From Spinacia oleracea (taxonomy: Eukaryota > Streptophyta > Magnoliopsida > Caryophyllales > Amaranthaceae), in assembly GCF_020520425.1 (NCBI RefSeq), contig NC_079488.1:86161285-86225284 (forward strand): 64,000 nucleotides of DNA, written 5' to 3'. Positions 24,390-36,013 of the stretch are shown one piece after another. Under the pieces are notes generated by a model. It saw nothing but the letters and a program-made list of their open reading frames with translations, did not search any database and had not been told where the DNA came from. Position 1 is the stretch's first letter. The number at the start of each line of letters is the position of its first letter. The translations under genes were made by a program, and so were the position numbers.

Positions 24390-25639
24390 CGTGTTCCTTG
24401 ATGGCTATCACGGGCAGGTATTCAGGGGCCCTGCATTATTTTTGTGGAGTAGGAGACACATTAGTTTGTTTCGTGAGTCGGTTTTTTTAGACATTCTATG
24501 ACTACCCTTAAGTCGGACTAGTATATTTGGACCGCTACGTGTGCACTTTGAACTCTTTATATTTTCGAAAATCTTTGCCCGTGTGACATTCATAATTATT
24601 TGCACGGTCGACTTTTAGTACCGAGCATTGTCGTCGTAGGAGGCCTAACAACGACATAAAGAGTTATTAATTTTTTTTTTTTCACGAGTCGCTTTTGAAA
24701 TCGAGTGCTTTTCTTACGCCTCGTAGCAATTCTTTTTACGAACATTTTTTGTGCTACGTATTTTCCTTTTGCGCGGGAACCGAGGCTGCTGCGCCTGACC
24801 AGAAGGCCAAGCAGCAACTTCAGCGCCCAGCGTCGGGCGTGAGAAATTCTGGCGCCCAGCCAGGGGCGCTGAAAATGCGTCCCTGACTGGTGCTCGGTTT
24901 CTGTTTGCGTATATTTTTTTGTTTATGCGACTTCGATTTGCATGCTTACCTAATAACGTCCTTTACGCGTTGCAGCGTTTGTGGGATTCGTTACAGGCCA
25001 TTCCGAGCGTCGCTTATTTTTGTGGCGATCATTCGGGTTTGCGGAACACGTATTTCGGTATAACTCTCTGGCAAATTAGTCTATGAATGTTTGGGCAACT
25101 TTTAAGGTCGTTGGTTTTCTAGGATAGTTTGTCACACACAATCACATATTTCGCTACACATAACTAACATTCATCATGAGGCGATAATAACATGTCATGT
25201 AGTTTATGATAAGCTTCTATGGGTAGTTATCTGCGCCTGGCTTGGTACCGCTTCTATCGTAGATCCAACACATGCCCCGGTCGAGGTAGTGTCTTCAACA
25301 GACGAATTTCGCTCAAGAGGCCAACCCGCAAGTGCAAGCCAAGGGGGCATGCAGGCGAGAGGGACCTAATGAGTGAGCGATTGGGTTCGGGATAGGTGAA
25401 CTACCTGCACAAGTACCGAGTGGGAAACATGCGCGGCGTATGCACCCCCCTATTGGCGGAAAAAGGTATCCTTAGTCCCAACTCCTGAGGAGCCGAGATT
25501 CGTTATGCGGTTCTGCCCGTTCACATTAATATGCTGATTTTCAGGTCGTCCCAACTTGATGGGGAAATAAACGCGGGGTAGGATCGTTTCACCCTTCGGC
25601 TATTTTGATTACCTACAAGCACGAGTATTTCCTTCACTA
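24390..25639 (-). other. Tat leader, copy A (no gag)
   Basis: About 1.25 kb lies between the primer-binding site and pol, where gag-protease should be. I see no gag, CCHC knuckle or protease DTG. One 55-nt palindromic motif lies at 24819-24875. The segment equals 36014-37260 of copy B with few differences. Confidence 0.8.
24819..24875. repeat. GC palindromic motif, leader position, copy A
   Basis: CAGCGCCCAG and its near inverse frame the unit, which ends GGGGCGCTGAAAA. It has two short palindromic halves separated by GAGAAATTCT. It is one of four element positions carrying the same 55-nt layout. Confidence 0.8.
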
Positions 25640-25657
25640 TCCCCAGTGGAGTCGCCA
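25640..25657 (-). promoter_or_regulatory. Tat primer-binding site, copy A
   Basis: The minus strand reads TGGCGACTCCACTGGGGA one base after the LTR end ...CCTCACA. This is the style of tRNA-Arg-type primer sites reported for Tat/Ogre elements; the tRNA assignment is from memory. Confidence 0.7.
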
Positions 25658-25658
25658 C

Positions 25659-27101
25659 TGTGAGGGGGTCGAAAAAGCACGAGGCTAATGCGTGACCTCG
25701 TCCCTCGTGGGTGTGACGATTCTTTTTATTCAATCAAGTGTAATTGGATTTCCTGTGAGTATACACCCAATTGACTAGTAATGTAGGAGTCGCCATTCAG
25801 TTTTTAATGACAATGAGAAAAACTGACAAAACCCGGTTATCGTGACATAAAGGGAGTGCAATTATGTTTGACCACGACGGCCGTAGGTTCCCTTGTGATC
25901 CCTGGTGTGGGGATCTCTCAACATACACCCGCAAGGTAGAGATTGAGGATTCGGGGGACTGTAACTACCGAGAGGAGTACTCGCTCTTCGATAACTCCAG
26001 AGGCAGGATATCCTTACTAGCTCAGCATAAATAATTGAAGGGACATACGTTAACTATTAAACTAATCTGAGTTGATTTTAGCAATATGCAACTTATAATA
26101 CTAGATCGATCGTGATTATCTGATTTAAATAGCATTAAGGGACCTAGCATGATAATCCAATTTCCCAAAAATATTATATTTGTTAGGCGTGATAGAACAA
26201 TCAGATTTAGTTAGTTTAACAGTTCATAAAAAGGGCGAGGAAAGCAATTAAATCATCGAAAAGGGACACATTACGACGCACCCTTGAGAGGTGCGTCACG
26301 GTTCTCAGAAAACTAACCACTTTGACTTTGCTATTTCTCCTTTTTATTTAACGAATCTCAAATTACGGGACAGGATACGTTCTGTTCGATTTATGGATCG
26401 ATTGCGACAGAACGCGTGAACAATTTCGCAGCGTGAGGCTTAGGCTAAGGGTTGGAGTCAATACTCAGAATATGAATTGTGTGTGTGTTCCTTTCACGTC
26501 GAATTTGGGACTGTATTTATAGGGAAGAGTTCGTGGAAAGATAGAATTGCAGAGTTCTAATCCACAAAGAATTAGGAAAAAACACGTACCCAGGTATTTT
26601 CAGCGCCCAGGCCTGGGCGCCGAAGATTTCGGCGCCCAGAGCCAGGCGTTGAAAATAGGGACTAGGCTGTTTTCTTAGTAAGATTCGGATTTCTGAAATC
26701 CGTAGTGTTTGAGACTTAATTGAGTTTTTTAGTGCGTATCAATTTCATGACGGAATGCGTCTGGGCCCGTTACGAACTCTAGGCTCGTTCGGATTTTAAT
26801 TAATACGTAACTCTTATTTCCGAATCATATTAGGAATAGGATTCTCGCAATTTTCTATCTCATTTAGGATTTACGTTGGAGTGCAACACCTAATTCTGAC
26901 AGGTTTCTATCTTTTATGACTTGCCACTTTTAGAAGCTACTCTTTCCGGTAGTTACTATTTTTAGCAGGTTTCCATAAATAGCAGGTTTCGGGTGAAATG
27001 AAAAGGGGAATTGAGATTCGTTATTTTGTGTCAAGTGGAGATTTATATTTTCATCATCGAACCTTCCCTTTCGGGAATGGGGACAAAAGTAGGTGTCTAC
27101 A
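25659..27101 (-). repeat. Tat LTR, copy A (3' LTR of the full element)
   Basis: On the minus strand it starts TGTAGACACCTAC and ends CCCCTCACA, 1443 bp. It is the same length as the LTR at 37280-38722; by eye I count about a dozen substitutions and no net indel between them (roughly 1% divergence). A polypurine tract AAAGTGGGGGCTAA (27103-27116) precedes it. It holds one 55-nt motif at 26597-26655. Confidence 0.9.
26597..26655. repeat. GC palindromic motif, LTR position, copy A
   Basis: TTTTCAGCGCCCAGGCCTGG opens the unit and CCAGGCGTTGAAAA closes it. The first half, CGCCCAGGCCTGGGCG, is a perfect palindrome. Confidence 0.85.
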
Positions 27102-27622
27102 GTTAGCCCCCACTTTGACTGAGTCTTGGAGTAAGACGATGGTCAAAGTATTAGACGGAGTGCGTCACACAAGCCATGGTGTATGTGACCTGTTTTGCGA
27201 GGGTCTCACGAGCCCCCGAGTGATAACATTTGACTTAAGGGTCATCACTTTGAAATGTCGACATATCCCTCACGTGTCATTGGGATTTGTCAACTGATAG
27301 TATAGAAACTTCCTCACTTTGTCATTGAAAGGATCTAAAGGTGCGTAGAAACTCCCTCACTTTGTCGTTGGGAGTAGCTACAGATGTTTTCGAAATCAAA
27401 ACTATAAAGTGTAATTGGGCCTGGCCAAGCCCAACCACGAGGTAAAAATGTTTTTAAAGATTCTCATTTTCAGGGCTAGTTAAACGAGAAAACCCCCTTG
27501 TTTTTATGGGACGTAAAACGAAGAAAAATCCAGGACATCGCTCTTTTTTGGAAAAAACGGAAAACCAATCCTTTTAATTTTTGGAAAAGGGAAAACCAGA
27601 AAAAGTTATCGCTGCAGCGACT

Positions 27623-28022
27623 AAGGACCTACGCGACTTGTGACGTAGACCCCGCCAGCTAAAGATGGCGAGCCTGTCCGCTAAGGGTGGACGCCCCGTA
27701 CGAAAAAGTGGACGAATCTTGTTTTTGAAATTTGAAAATAAGGACCTACGCGGCTTGTGACGTAGACCCCGCCGGCTAAAGATGGCGAGCCTGTCCGCTA
27801 AGGATGGGCCCCCCGTCCGATAGAAGTGGACGAATCTATTTTGAAATTTTTTTTTTTATATTTTTTTTTTGAAAATAAGGACCTACGTGGTTTGCGCCGT
27901 AGACCCCGCCGGCTGAAGATGGCGAGCCTGTTTCATTTTGTTTTTGAAGATTCTATTTTTCGAAAACTGAGGACCTGCGCGGCTAGTGACGCAGACCCCG
28001 CCCGCTGAGGGTGGGCGAGCCC
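27623..28022. repeat. Tandem repeat near the Tat 3' end, copy A
   Basis: Four diverged units begin near 27623, 27740, 27877 and 27968. Each contains AGGACCTACG, GACGTAGACCCCGCC and a GATGGCGAGCC-type core, followed by a T-rich linker of variable length. They lie between the PMD gene and the polypurine tract, where hypervariable tandem repeats are known in Tat/Ogre elements. Confidence 0.9.
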
Positions 28023-28253
28023 ATTTTGAATTTCTTATTTTGCCTATGTAGAAGGGCTTTTGTGATTACAACCTGTTGGTGGGCCGCAATATTTCCTGAT
28101 CAGGTGTGTCCTATAAGTGGGTCCACACTGTGTATATTTTTAACGATATTGCAAAATACCGTTCCTGGGAAAGAAATATCAAGATAACAGATATTTTACA
28201 CAAAATAGGGGATTGCGCGTGCCCGACAGCAAATATTCGCTGTCTGGGAAGCA

Positions 28254-28312
28254 TTTTCAGCGCCCAGCTCTGGGCGCGAGAATTTCTAACGCTCAGAGCT
28301 GGGCGTTGAAAA
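28254..28312. repeat. GC palindromic motif, 3' internal position, copy A
   Basis: TTTTCAGCGCCCAGCTCTGG opens the unit and GAGCTGGGCGTTGAAAA closes it. The whole unit is close to self-complementary and could fold as one long hairpin or two small ones. Copy B at 39875 has CGCCCAGAG where this copy has CGCTCAGAG. Confidence 0.85.
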
Positions 28313-28982
28313 CGCGAAGGGGAGACGGGTCTTTAAATTCGCGGACCGTCTCCTTCCTTTCCCATTTCCACCATTTTCGCTCAAGCTCCTCATCTCTTTC
28401 AACTGATTTCTTGCTCGTTTCTTCACTTTTTCTTTACGAATTCTACTCCAAATCACTTCCTAATCTTCCCAATGTAAGTAATTTTCAGTAATTTTGAGCT
28501 TTTTTGTCAATTTCAGTATTTTTGTCAAGTATTTTTATGCATGAAATTGATTTGGGGGTTTTTGATTTTGTGCCCCTTTCCTTCAATTAGATAGTTGGAA
28601 ATGTTCCTCATAACATGTTAATTAGTTTGTGCATGTTAATTTTCGCAAGTATGTTGATTCTTGTTGAATTTGGGCATTTTCATGCTAGCCCCCAAGTATA
28701 CCTACGACTCTAGTGTTTTCTTGCAATGTAGGTGTTCTTGGTATATATTGCTTGCGTTCCTCATAATTCATGAATGACAAATTATGGAAGAATTTTCATT
28801 TTGTTGGAGTTAATTAAAAAAATTTCACTTAGGGAATTTTTTGCTCGATATGAACTTAGTATCATGTCTTAGGGAACAAAAATTGTATGACTCCATTTTA
28901 TGAGCGGAATGCACTCCTTTAGTGATTGGTGTGAGTGCCAGTTTTGTTAAAGGTATAATGCCTAATTGTATTATTGATCAGC

Positions 28983-31258
28983 ATGACTGACGAGTCGTCA
29001 CCTCCTTCTGGTGGCCACGAGGAGCGTGGCATGACGCGTCAGTCTACTGGCGCGGGTCCCCTATGGGTGGGCCCTGAGCTCTACGACGGTCGTGATCTGC
29101 ACTACGACCTAGAGCACCACGTGACTTCCCGCCTTCACGCGAGGAGAGAGACTACGGTTCGCGGCTATGGCGCAGCGACGAGTGAGACCGTTTTTAGCTT
29201 CCTGAGCTCGGACGCCCAGGCTTTGGTAAGGGCGAGCTCACTGTTTCCGGTGGTCGAGACCTTTTGGGAGATACTGCGGCTTAACATCTCCCTGTCCTTT
29301 CTGCGGTCGTTCATGAGGTGTTGTGGGATACCACCAACACCTTCCATTTTCCTTGGGGCGAGATGACGATCACTCCCGAGGACTACACGGCTTTGACGGG
29401 CTTGACCTTTACAGGGAACCCCGTTCGTCTGAGGTCGGATTGCCCATCGCCGACTGTTGCTGAGGGTACTAGGCTCCTGGGCTCGTGGATGGGTAGGAGA
29501 TTGCCTTCGTACCAGCCCCGTGGGATACCTTTCGCTGACCTGATGTGGGCCTTAGAGCATGGGGTAGAGGAGTCGCCTTCGAGACAGGCTCGGCTGTTCT
29601 ACCTCCATTTTATTACTTCCGCTTTTCTATCGGGTCCGACTGACACCTTTGACCCGAGGTGGATAGGCATGGTGGAGGACGTGTCTACACTGGGTGACTA
29701 TCGCTGGGGCGATTTGGGCTATGCGACGCTCGTCGGCCAGATGAGTTTGGCGGTGCGCGACTCGGACCCGAGTAGACGTCACTTTGTGATTACATTAGCG
29801 GGAGTGCCGCGTTTGATCGAGGTATGTGCCTAGACTTTCTTTTGTTTTCTCCCTTTTACCGGGCCTCTTTTTTTTGATGTTTTATTGTCTTTTCTTTTTG
29901 CAGCTGTGGGCCTTTGAGCACTTACCTTGGCTGGCTCCCCGAAAGGGGCAGAGGCCTTTGGAGTTCCCTGCCGGTCGCCGTTGGGGTTGGAAGAAGAAGC
30001 TGACAGTGCGTCCACCGCCCGATACCGTGTGGGATCTTATTCGGGACGGGAACCCTGAGCATGTACAGAATCTTATCCTCTATCTCGTATTTCGTCATTC
30101 TTTTTATTTTCTATGTGCGAGATCTGACTGTGTTTGTACAAAAACAGGTGGTTTGGACCCCATGGCTCTCTTTTAGGGGTACTCATGCTTCGGTCATGGA
30201 TAGTTATTCCCTGAGCCAGATGCGGGTCTTGTTCGTTGGCCGCCGGGACCCTGTCTGGTACCTGGGAGAGCGGGTACGTATGCAGACGGTCGGGGCTTTT
30301 TCGGTGCCTAGGCCTCCGCCTGCGACCATGCTGTCTACTCGCTCGATAGGCGAGTCGTGGAGGGTCCACTCGAGGACTGGCGTGCCGGCGACGGAGTTGG
30401 TGATAGAGGGAGCTAGCTATCATCAGTTTATCCAGGATTCTCTTCGTCTCCCGGAGCCTGGCGCTGTAAGTTGCCCTCTCTTTTCGTATTGATTTTAGTG
30501 TTTTCATGCTCGTGCCCATGTGTTTATGTCTACTGTGTTTCGTGCAGGAGTGTCCTGACCCTTCGTTGGGGGGATGGGTGCTTCCCGATGCTCGGATCTC
30601 ATATACCGGAGAGAGTGGATCCGAGATTGTGGAGACTTTCCCGGAAGACCAGGTTTTCCATGCTCCGCTCCCTGAGGGAGTACAGGCGGTATGCACCTTT
30701 TATTTGTGCACTCTTCTTATATCTTTCTTTTTTTCTTTTGTTACTAACATTCTTGTTTCAGGTTCCGGCCCGTACGGCCAATGCGATGGTGGGGGTGATC
30801 AACCGGTTGAAGTCCGCGTTGGTTCGGGCCCGATCGGCACTTTCTTGTAGGAGCCCCCACTCTACTCGGGTAATGTGCCCTCTTTTTTTCTTTTGATCTG
30901 TACCTTTTGTTTGGCTTTCTGTTACTCACCCTCTTTTTGTCTTTTCTTGTAGACGGGTGCTGGACGAGGCGGGGCCGACGACGCGGGTCCCTCGGGCGGG
31001 GGACACGGCCGTGAGAGAGAGAGGGCACGGCACTCGCCCCTACGGCATCGCCGTTCCGACGCGGGGGTGAGTTCTTCCGGGGAGAGGTCCGAGCCGGAGC
31101 GTAGGCGACGTTCCGTGTCGGTGGCCCGAGAGCCTAGCCCCGAGTTGCAGTCACAGCCTCATTTTTGGGGTGATTCTGGCTGGGGGCCCTCATACCACGG
31201 GGAGTGGAGTGGATGGACCGGTGAGGCTTGGAGACATGGAGCCGATGACGAGTCTTAG
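28983..31258 (+). CDS. Plant mobile domain (PMD) protein gene carried antisense by the Tat element
   Basis: The protein matches the aminotransferase-like plant mobile domain: FHFPWGEMTITPEDYTALTG, then GYATLVGQMSLAVRDSD and LWAFEHLPWLAPRK. Exons, all joined in phase 0 at GT-AG sites, are 28983-29821, 29904-30062, 30148-30465, 30548-30688, 30762-30869 and 30953-31258; introns are 73-85 nt. Exon 1 changes frame between 29226 and 29318. This is either a one-base frameshift (favoured by PMD-like residues upstream of 29318) or a further 92-nt phase-0 intron (GTAAGG at 29226, AG at 29316-29317). Predicted length is about 590-620 residues; the C-terminus is Gly/Arg/Ser-rich. PMD proteins (MAIN/MAIL1 types) act in nuclear silencing; the role inside a transposon is unknown. 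It runs opposite to pol. Confidence 0.8.
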
Positions 31259-32097
31259 GCTTACCTCCTGTTTTGTATATATTCATTCTTGTATTCCGCA
31301 TGTATATATATTTTTTGCGATTTTTTTTTGGTGCAAGAATGTTTTGAGCCTTCCGTGGGCTTTGCCTTAACATATTATAGTAATATTAGCTTTCTAAACC
31401 AACGACGAATTTTGAAAAGAGAAAGAATTCCGTAAAAATAATGAGTTCATACAAGAGTGCACACATATTTTTAGACTAACCGACTACTTGGGGTATTACA
31501 TATGCATGTTCACTATTTTTCGTTTTTTTGCCGACTCGTGCCATACTCCTTTGTTGGGCTTGTTCCTGAAAATTCTTGTGGCTTTGTTTTTCATTCTATT
31601 TGGTCTTGCCCGTGCATGGGTTAGGGTATAGTGCCCTTTGCAATATCTTTTCTTCTTGATGTGTTGCATGACTTTATTATTTTTTAAATTTTTATTGGAC
31701 CGAATCCTTGATAAGGATTGCCTACGTATCTTGTCAGAATCAGGTCGCGCGTAGTTCTAGCTCTTTCAATTTTTTTTGAAAGGGTGTTCATTACACGTCT
31801 GCTTCCCCCCCAAGTGTTCGTGGTTCTTTTGATGGTTCGAAAAAGGAGTACGAACACTTGCAGAATCAGGAGGATAGGTGGCAAGAGAGAATGACGCCCG
31901 TTCAAGGGCGAAAGAAATACCGGCGCCCAGGCCTGGGCGTGAAAAATAACAGCGCCCAGTCCTGGGCGTTGAAGTTTTGTCCTTCGCTTTTCCTACTTTA
32001 TCGAGTTTTATGCCGTTTGCTTAGAGTAATGTACATAATGCTTGCTTATGAGTCTTAACGTGTTTTATTAGATGCCTTAACTCCGGACTGGATTTTA
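31259..32097. other. Spacer between the PMD gene and integrase
   Basis: About 840 bases separate the convergent ends of the PMD gene and pol. No coding is seen. It contains one 55-nt palindromic motif (31919-31977) and presumably both 3' untranslated ends. Confidence 0.6.
31919..31977. repeat. GC palindromic motif between the PMD gene and integrase
   Basis: CGGCGCCCAGGCCTGGGCGT opens the unit and CAGTCCTGGGCGTTGAAG closes it, with AAAAATAA between. The 55-nt spacing is the same as at the other three positions. Confidence 0.8.
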
Positions 32098-35000
32098 TTA
32101 AATATAGTACTTTTTCAATTGATCTAAGTTCGTGAGGTTAGCGAATTCCGCTCCATCTATGTCAGCTAGTTGGAATGCTCCGCCAGGTAGGATGGTCTTT
32201 ACACAATATGGTCCTGTCCAGTTAGGCCGGAATTTTCCTCGAGGGTCCGTAGTAGGTGCGCGGACTTCTTTTAATACAAAATCGCCTTCTTTGATATTTC
32301 GAGGTTTGACTCTTTTGTTGAATTGCCTTGCGATGCGCTTTTGATACACTTGCACGTGATGTAAAGCTCTCAACCTCCGTTCGTCTAAAAGGACGAGCTC
32401 GTCGTACCTAGCTTGAACCCAATCAGCCTCGGGTAGCTTGCTTTCTAGGACGATCCGGAGGGAGGGAATTTCCAACTCGATCGGTTGAACTGCTTCCATT
32501 CCGTATACCAAGGAGTAGGGTGTTACTCCAATGGAGGTGCGGATTGAGGTTCGATAGCCCCATAATGCGAAGTGTAATTTGTTGGGCCACTCCTTATAAT
32601 TTTCGGCCATTTTTTCGATTATGACTTTAATATTTTTGTTGGCCGTCTCTACCGCGCCGTTCATTTGCGGCCTGTAGGGAGAGGATTTATGGTGTTTGAC
32701 ATGATATTTTTCGAGCAGGTCTTGGACTTCGGCCCTAAAGTGGGAACCTTGGTCACTTATGATTTCATGTGGTACCCCGTATCGACAGAATATGTTCTTT
32801 TCTAGGAATCGAGCGACATGTTTGGCCGTTAATTTTGCATAGGAGACTGCCTCTACCCATTTAGTGAAGTAATCAATTGCGACTAAAACGTACTCGTGTC
32901 CCCCTACGCCTGTTGGTGTTACCTTGTCGATTATATCTATACCCCAGGTGGAAAAGGGCCATGGAGAAGTGAAGGTGTATAGTTCTGAGGGAGGCAAATG
33001 GTTAAGGTTACTGAAGATTTGGCATTTTGGGCAAGTTTTTACAAAGTGATGGCAATCGGTTTCCATAGTGGTCCAATAGTACCCTGAGCGGGATATTTTT
33101 CGGGATAGCATTTTTCCGTTCATATGGGGTCCGCACACGCCGTTATGGTATTCTTCCATTAGTCTTTGGGCTTGGTTTTGGTGGACACAAAGTAACTTGA
33201 TTTTATTCGGCGTGTACTTGTACAGTTCTCCCATAATTATGCTATATTGTGAAGCGAGGAGGCGTAAGGCCTTTTGTGCTCGCGGGGAGGTGTTTGGGGG
33301 GAATTCCCCACTTATTTTGTAACGAAGGATGTCCGTATACCATGGTTCTTCTTCGGTGTTTTCAGGTTCGGAGTCTATGGCACAGCAATAAGCCGGCTCT
33401 TTCCTTCGCTCGACCCGAAGGGTCATCCCGTCCCATTCATTTGGGATGTTGAGCATTGAAGCTAGCTTCGCTAGTGCATCCGCGAATTGGTTGTCGTCTC
33501 TTGGTAAGTACGTATACTCGATTTTTTCAAATTGCTCGACTATTTGGTCTAAGTGAGCTTGATATTTTGAGAGACTAGTGCTTCGGACCTTCCATCTTTT
33601 GGATATATGGTTGATTATTAGGGAAGAATCCCCGAAGACTTGTAGATGTTTGACTCCGAGGCTAACTGCGGCCTCTAGCCCAACTATGCAGGCCTCGTAT
33701 TCGGCGGCGTTGTTTGTGGCCTCGAAGTCAAGTTTGACGGAAATTGGTATATGGGCCCCTTCGGGACTGACTAGGAGAACTCCGACGCCGCATCCTTTCT
33801 GGTTGGACGCGCCATCGAAGTATAGTGTCCAATAGTCGTCTCGTATCATCAGAAGTTCCTCGTCAGGGAGGAGGTAAGCTTCCGTGGTTTCCTCATTCGT
33901 GGCATGCTCGGCCAGGAATTCGGCTACCGCTCTTCCTTTGATTGTTTTTTCTGGCATGAATTTTAGGTCGAATTCTGAGAGCATGACTAGCGACCTGGAC
34001 AGGCGACCATTTAGGGCGGGCTTTTCGAACATGTATTTTAAGGGGTCTAGTTGTGACACTATATGAACAGTGTGGGCCAATAGGTAATGTCTGAGTTTTT
34101 TGGATGCCCAGACGAGGGCGAGGCAGGTTTTCTCAAGTTCTGTGTATCTCGTCTCGTACTGTATGAACTTCTTGCTCAAGTAGTAAATGGCTCGCTCGGA
34201 TCCATGTACACACTGTGAGAGCATAGCTCCCGCTGCAGTATCCGTGATGGTTAGGTATAGGTGTAAAGGGATTCCAGGCAAAGGCGGGGAGAGGACGGGT
34301 GGTTTGCTTAGATATTCTTTGATTTTATCGAAGGCAGTTTGGCATTGTTCATCCCATTCGACTTTTTCTTATTTTCTTAATTTTTTGAATATTGGCTCAC
34401 AAGTCATAGTAAGCTTGGAAATGAACCTACTAATGTATTGCAGCTTTCCTAGGAAGCCCCTTATCTGTTTTCCAGTTTTTGGTGGGGGCATTTCGGTAAT
34501 GGCTTTGATCTTGGATGGGTCAATCTCGATTCCTCGTGTACTAACAACATATCCTAGCAATTTTCCAGAGGTTACCCCGAACACACATTTTTGTGGATTT
34601 AGTCTCATGTTATATTTCAAGATTCGGGTGAAGAACTTTTCAAAGTGCCGGGAGGTGACCGTGCCGGTCTTTAGATTTGACGATCATGTCGTCTACATAG
34701 ACCTCGATTTCTTTGTGTATCATGTCATGGAGTAACGTGGTGGCTGTTCTTTGATAGGTGGCCCCCGCGTTTTTCAAACCAAAAGGCATTACAGTGTAAC
34801 AATACGTACCCCAAGGGGTAATGAAAGTTGTTTTTTCCATGTCTTCTTCTGCCATGAGTATTTGGTTATATCCGGCGTACCCGTCCATAAAGGAGAGGAG
34901 CGCGTGTTCTGCGGTGTTGTCTACTAGTATGTCAATGTGAGGTAGGGGGAAGTCATCTTTGGGACTGGCTTTGTTGAGGTCTCGAAAGTCTACGCACATT

Positions 35001-36013
35001 CGCACTCGTCCATCTTTTTTAGCTACGGGGACAATATTGGCCACCCATTCTGGGTAGTTGGAGACTTTTATAAAGCCGGCGTCTAATTGTTTAGTGACTT
35101 CTTCTTTTATTTTCAAGTCTATCTCTGGTTTGAGCCGCCGTAACTTTTGTTTTACTGGCGTCATTTTGGGATCCAGCGGAATTTTATGCTCAGCGATTTC
35201 TCGATCTATTCCTGGCATGTCTTTGTAGGACCAAGCAAAGACACCCTCGAATTCCCGCAAAGTGGAGATTAGATCGGCCTTTTCAGTGGGAGTTAAGGTG
35301 AGGCCAATTTTAATGATTTTAGGATTTTCTTCTGTTCCAATATTTACCGATTCTGTGTCCTCAATTATAGGAGTTTTGAGTTCTTGTTCACTTACAGCTT
35401 TTATTAGTTCGGTGCATTCCTCTTCTGGCTCTTTTTCGTGCTCATTAGTGGCGAGACATTCTGCATTATTACTCGGATTTTTAAGCGGCACATACTCAAA
35501 AGTTTTGTTTATCTTATTAAAGTCATGAAGCATTACATCAAAAAGATCTCCCGGAGTAGAGGTTTCCGGGTCTAAACTATTTTTGGGAGGGGTTACAATT
35601 TTGCTAGGTTCGGACTCGGAGTCAGACTCGGATTCAGACTCTAATTCTTCGTACATCGGACCCTCTCCCGCAGATATCTTGAACTTCATCCCACGAGCAT
35701 TAGTCCATTTGAAAGTCTTGCGCCACCCTCGTTGGATTTGGTCATCTTTTGAGGGCGATGGAGCGATCAATTTAGTAGGATCGAACACTTCATCTTGAAG
35801 AGCTAATGCCATAATTTCTGTTTCATTCTTCGCTCTTTTCTTTTCTAACCCAAACAATAGCCCGAAAGCATGTGAGTTGGGGAGCGTTTTTGGCATAGCA
35901 CGATTCTTTGGGGCGAGTGGCCTTTGAGAACGTAAAGGGTCGTGTCCCAGAGCATGCATCTCTTGGGTTTGTGCGACCTCTAGGTATAGATGTTCGGGAT
36001 ATGCTTCTTCCAT
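32098..36013 (-). pseudogene. Tat pol, copy B (RT, RNase H, integrase)
   Basis: The frame from 36013 to 34640 (457 codons) has an acidic pre-RT region followed by RT, ending near the catalytic YVDDMIVKSK. The RT thumb is in a separate frame at 34620-34369. The frame 34281-32098 (727 codons) holds an RNase H-like connection part, a second RNase H (YFDGASNQKGCGVGVLL), the integrase zinc finger (HHFVKTCPKCQ), and the integrase core with GIDIIDKV, IISDQGSHF and MNGAVETANK. A frameshift at the end of RT (stop 34640-34642) and a stop at 34369-34371 interrupt it; both are also in copy A. No gag or protease precedes it. The dual RNase H layout is typical of the Tat lineage. Confidence 0.95.

Noticed and set aside
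26998..27297. 99-codon plus-strand frame repeated identically at 38619-38918
   Set aside because: It spans the LTR edge and polypurine tract of the Tat element. Its conservation is explained by the tandem duplication.
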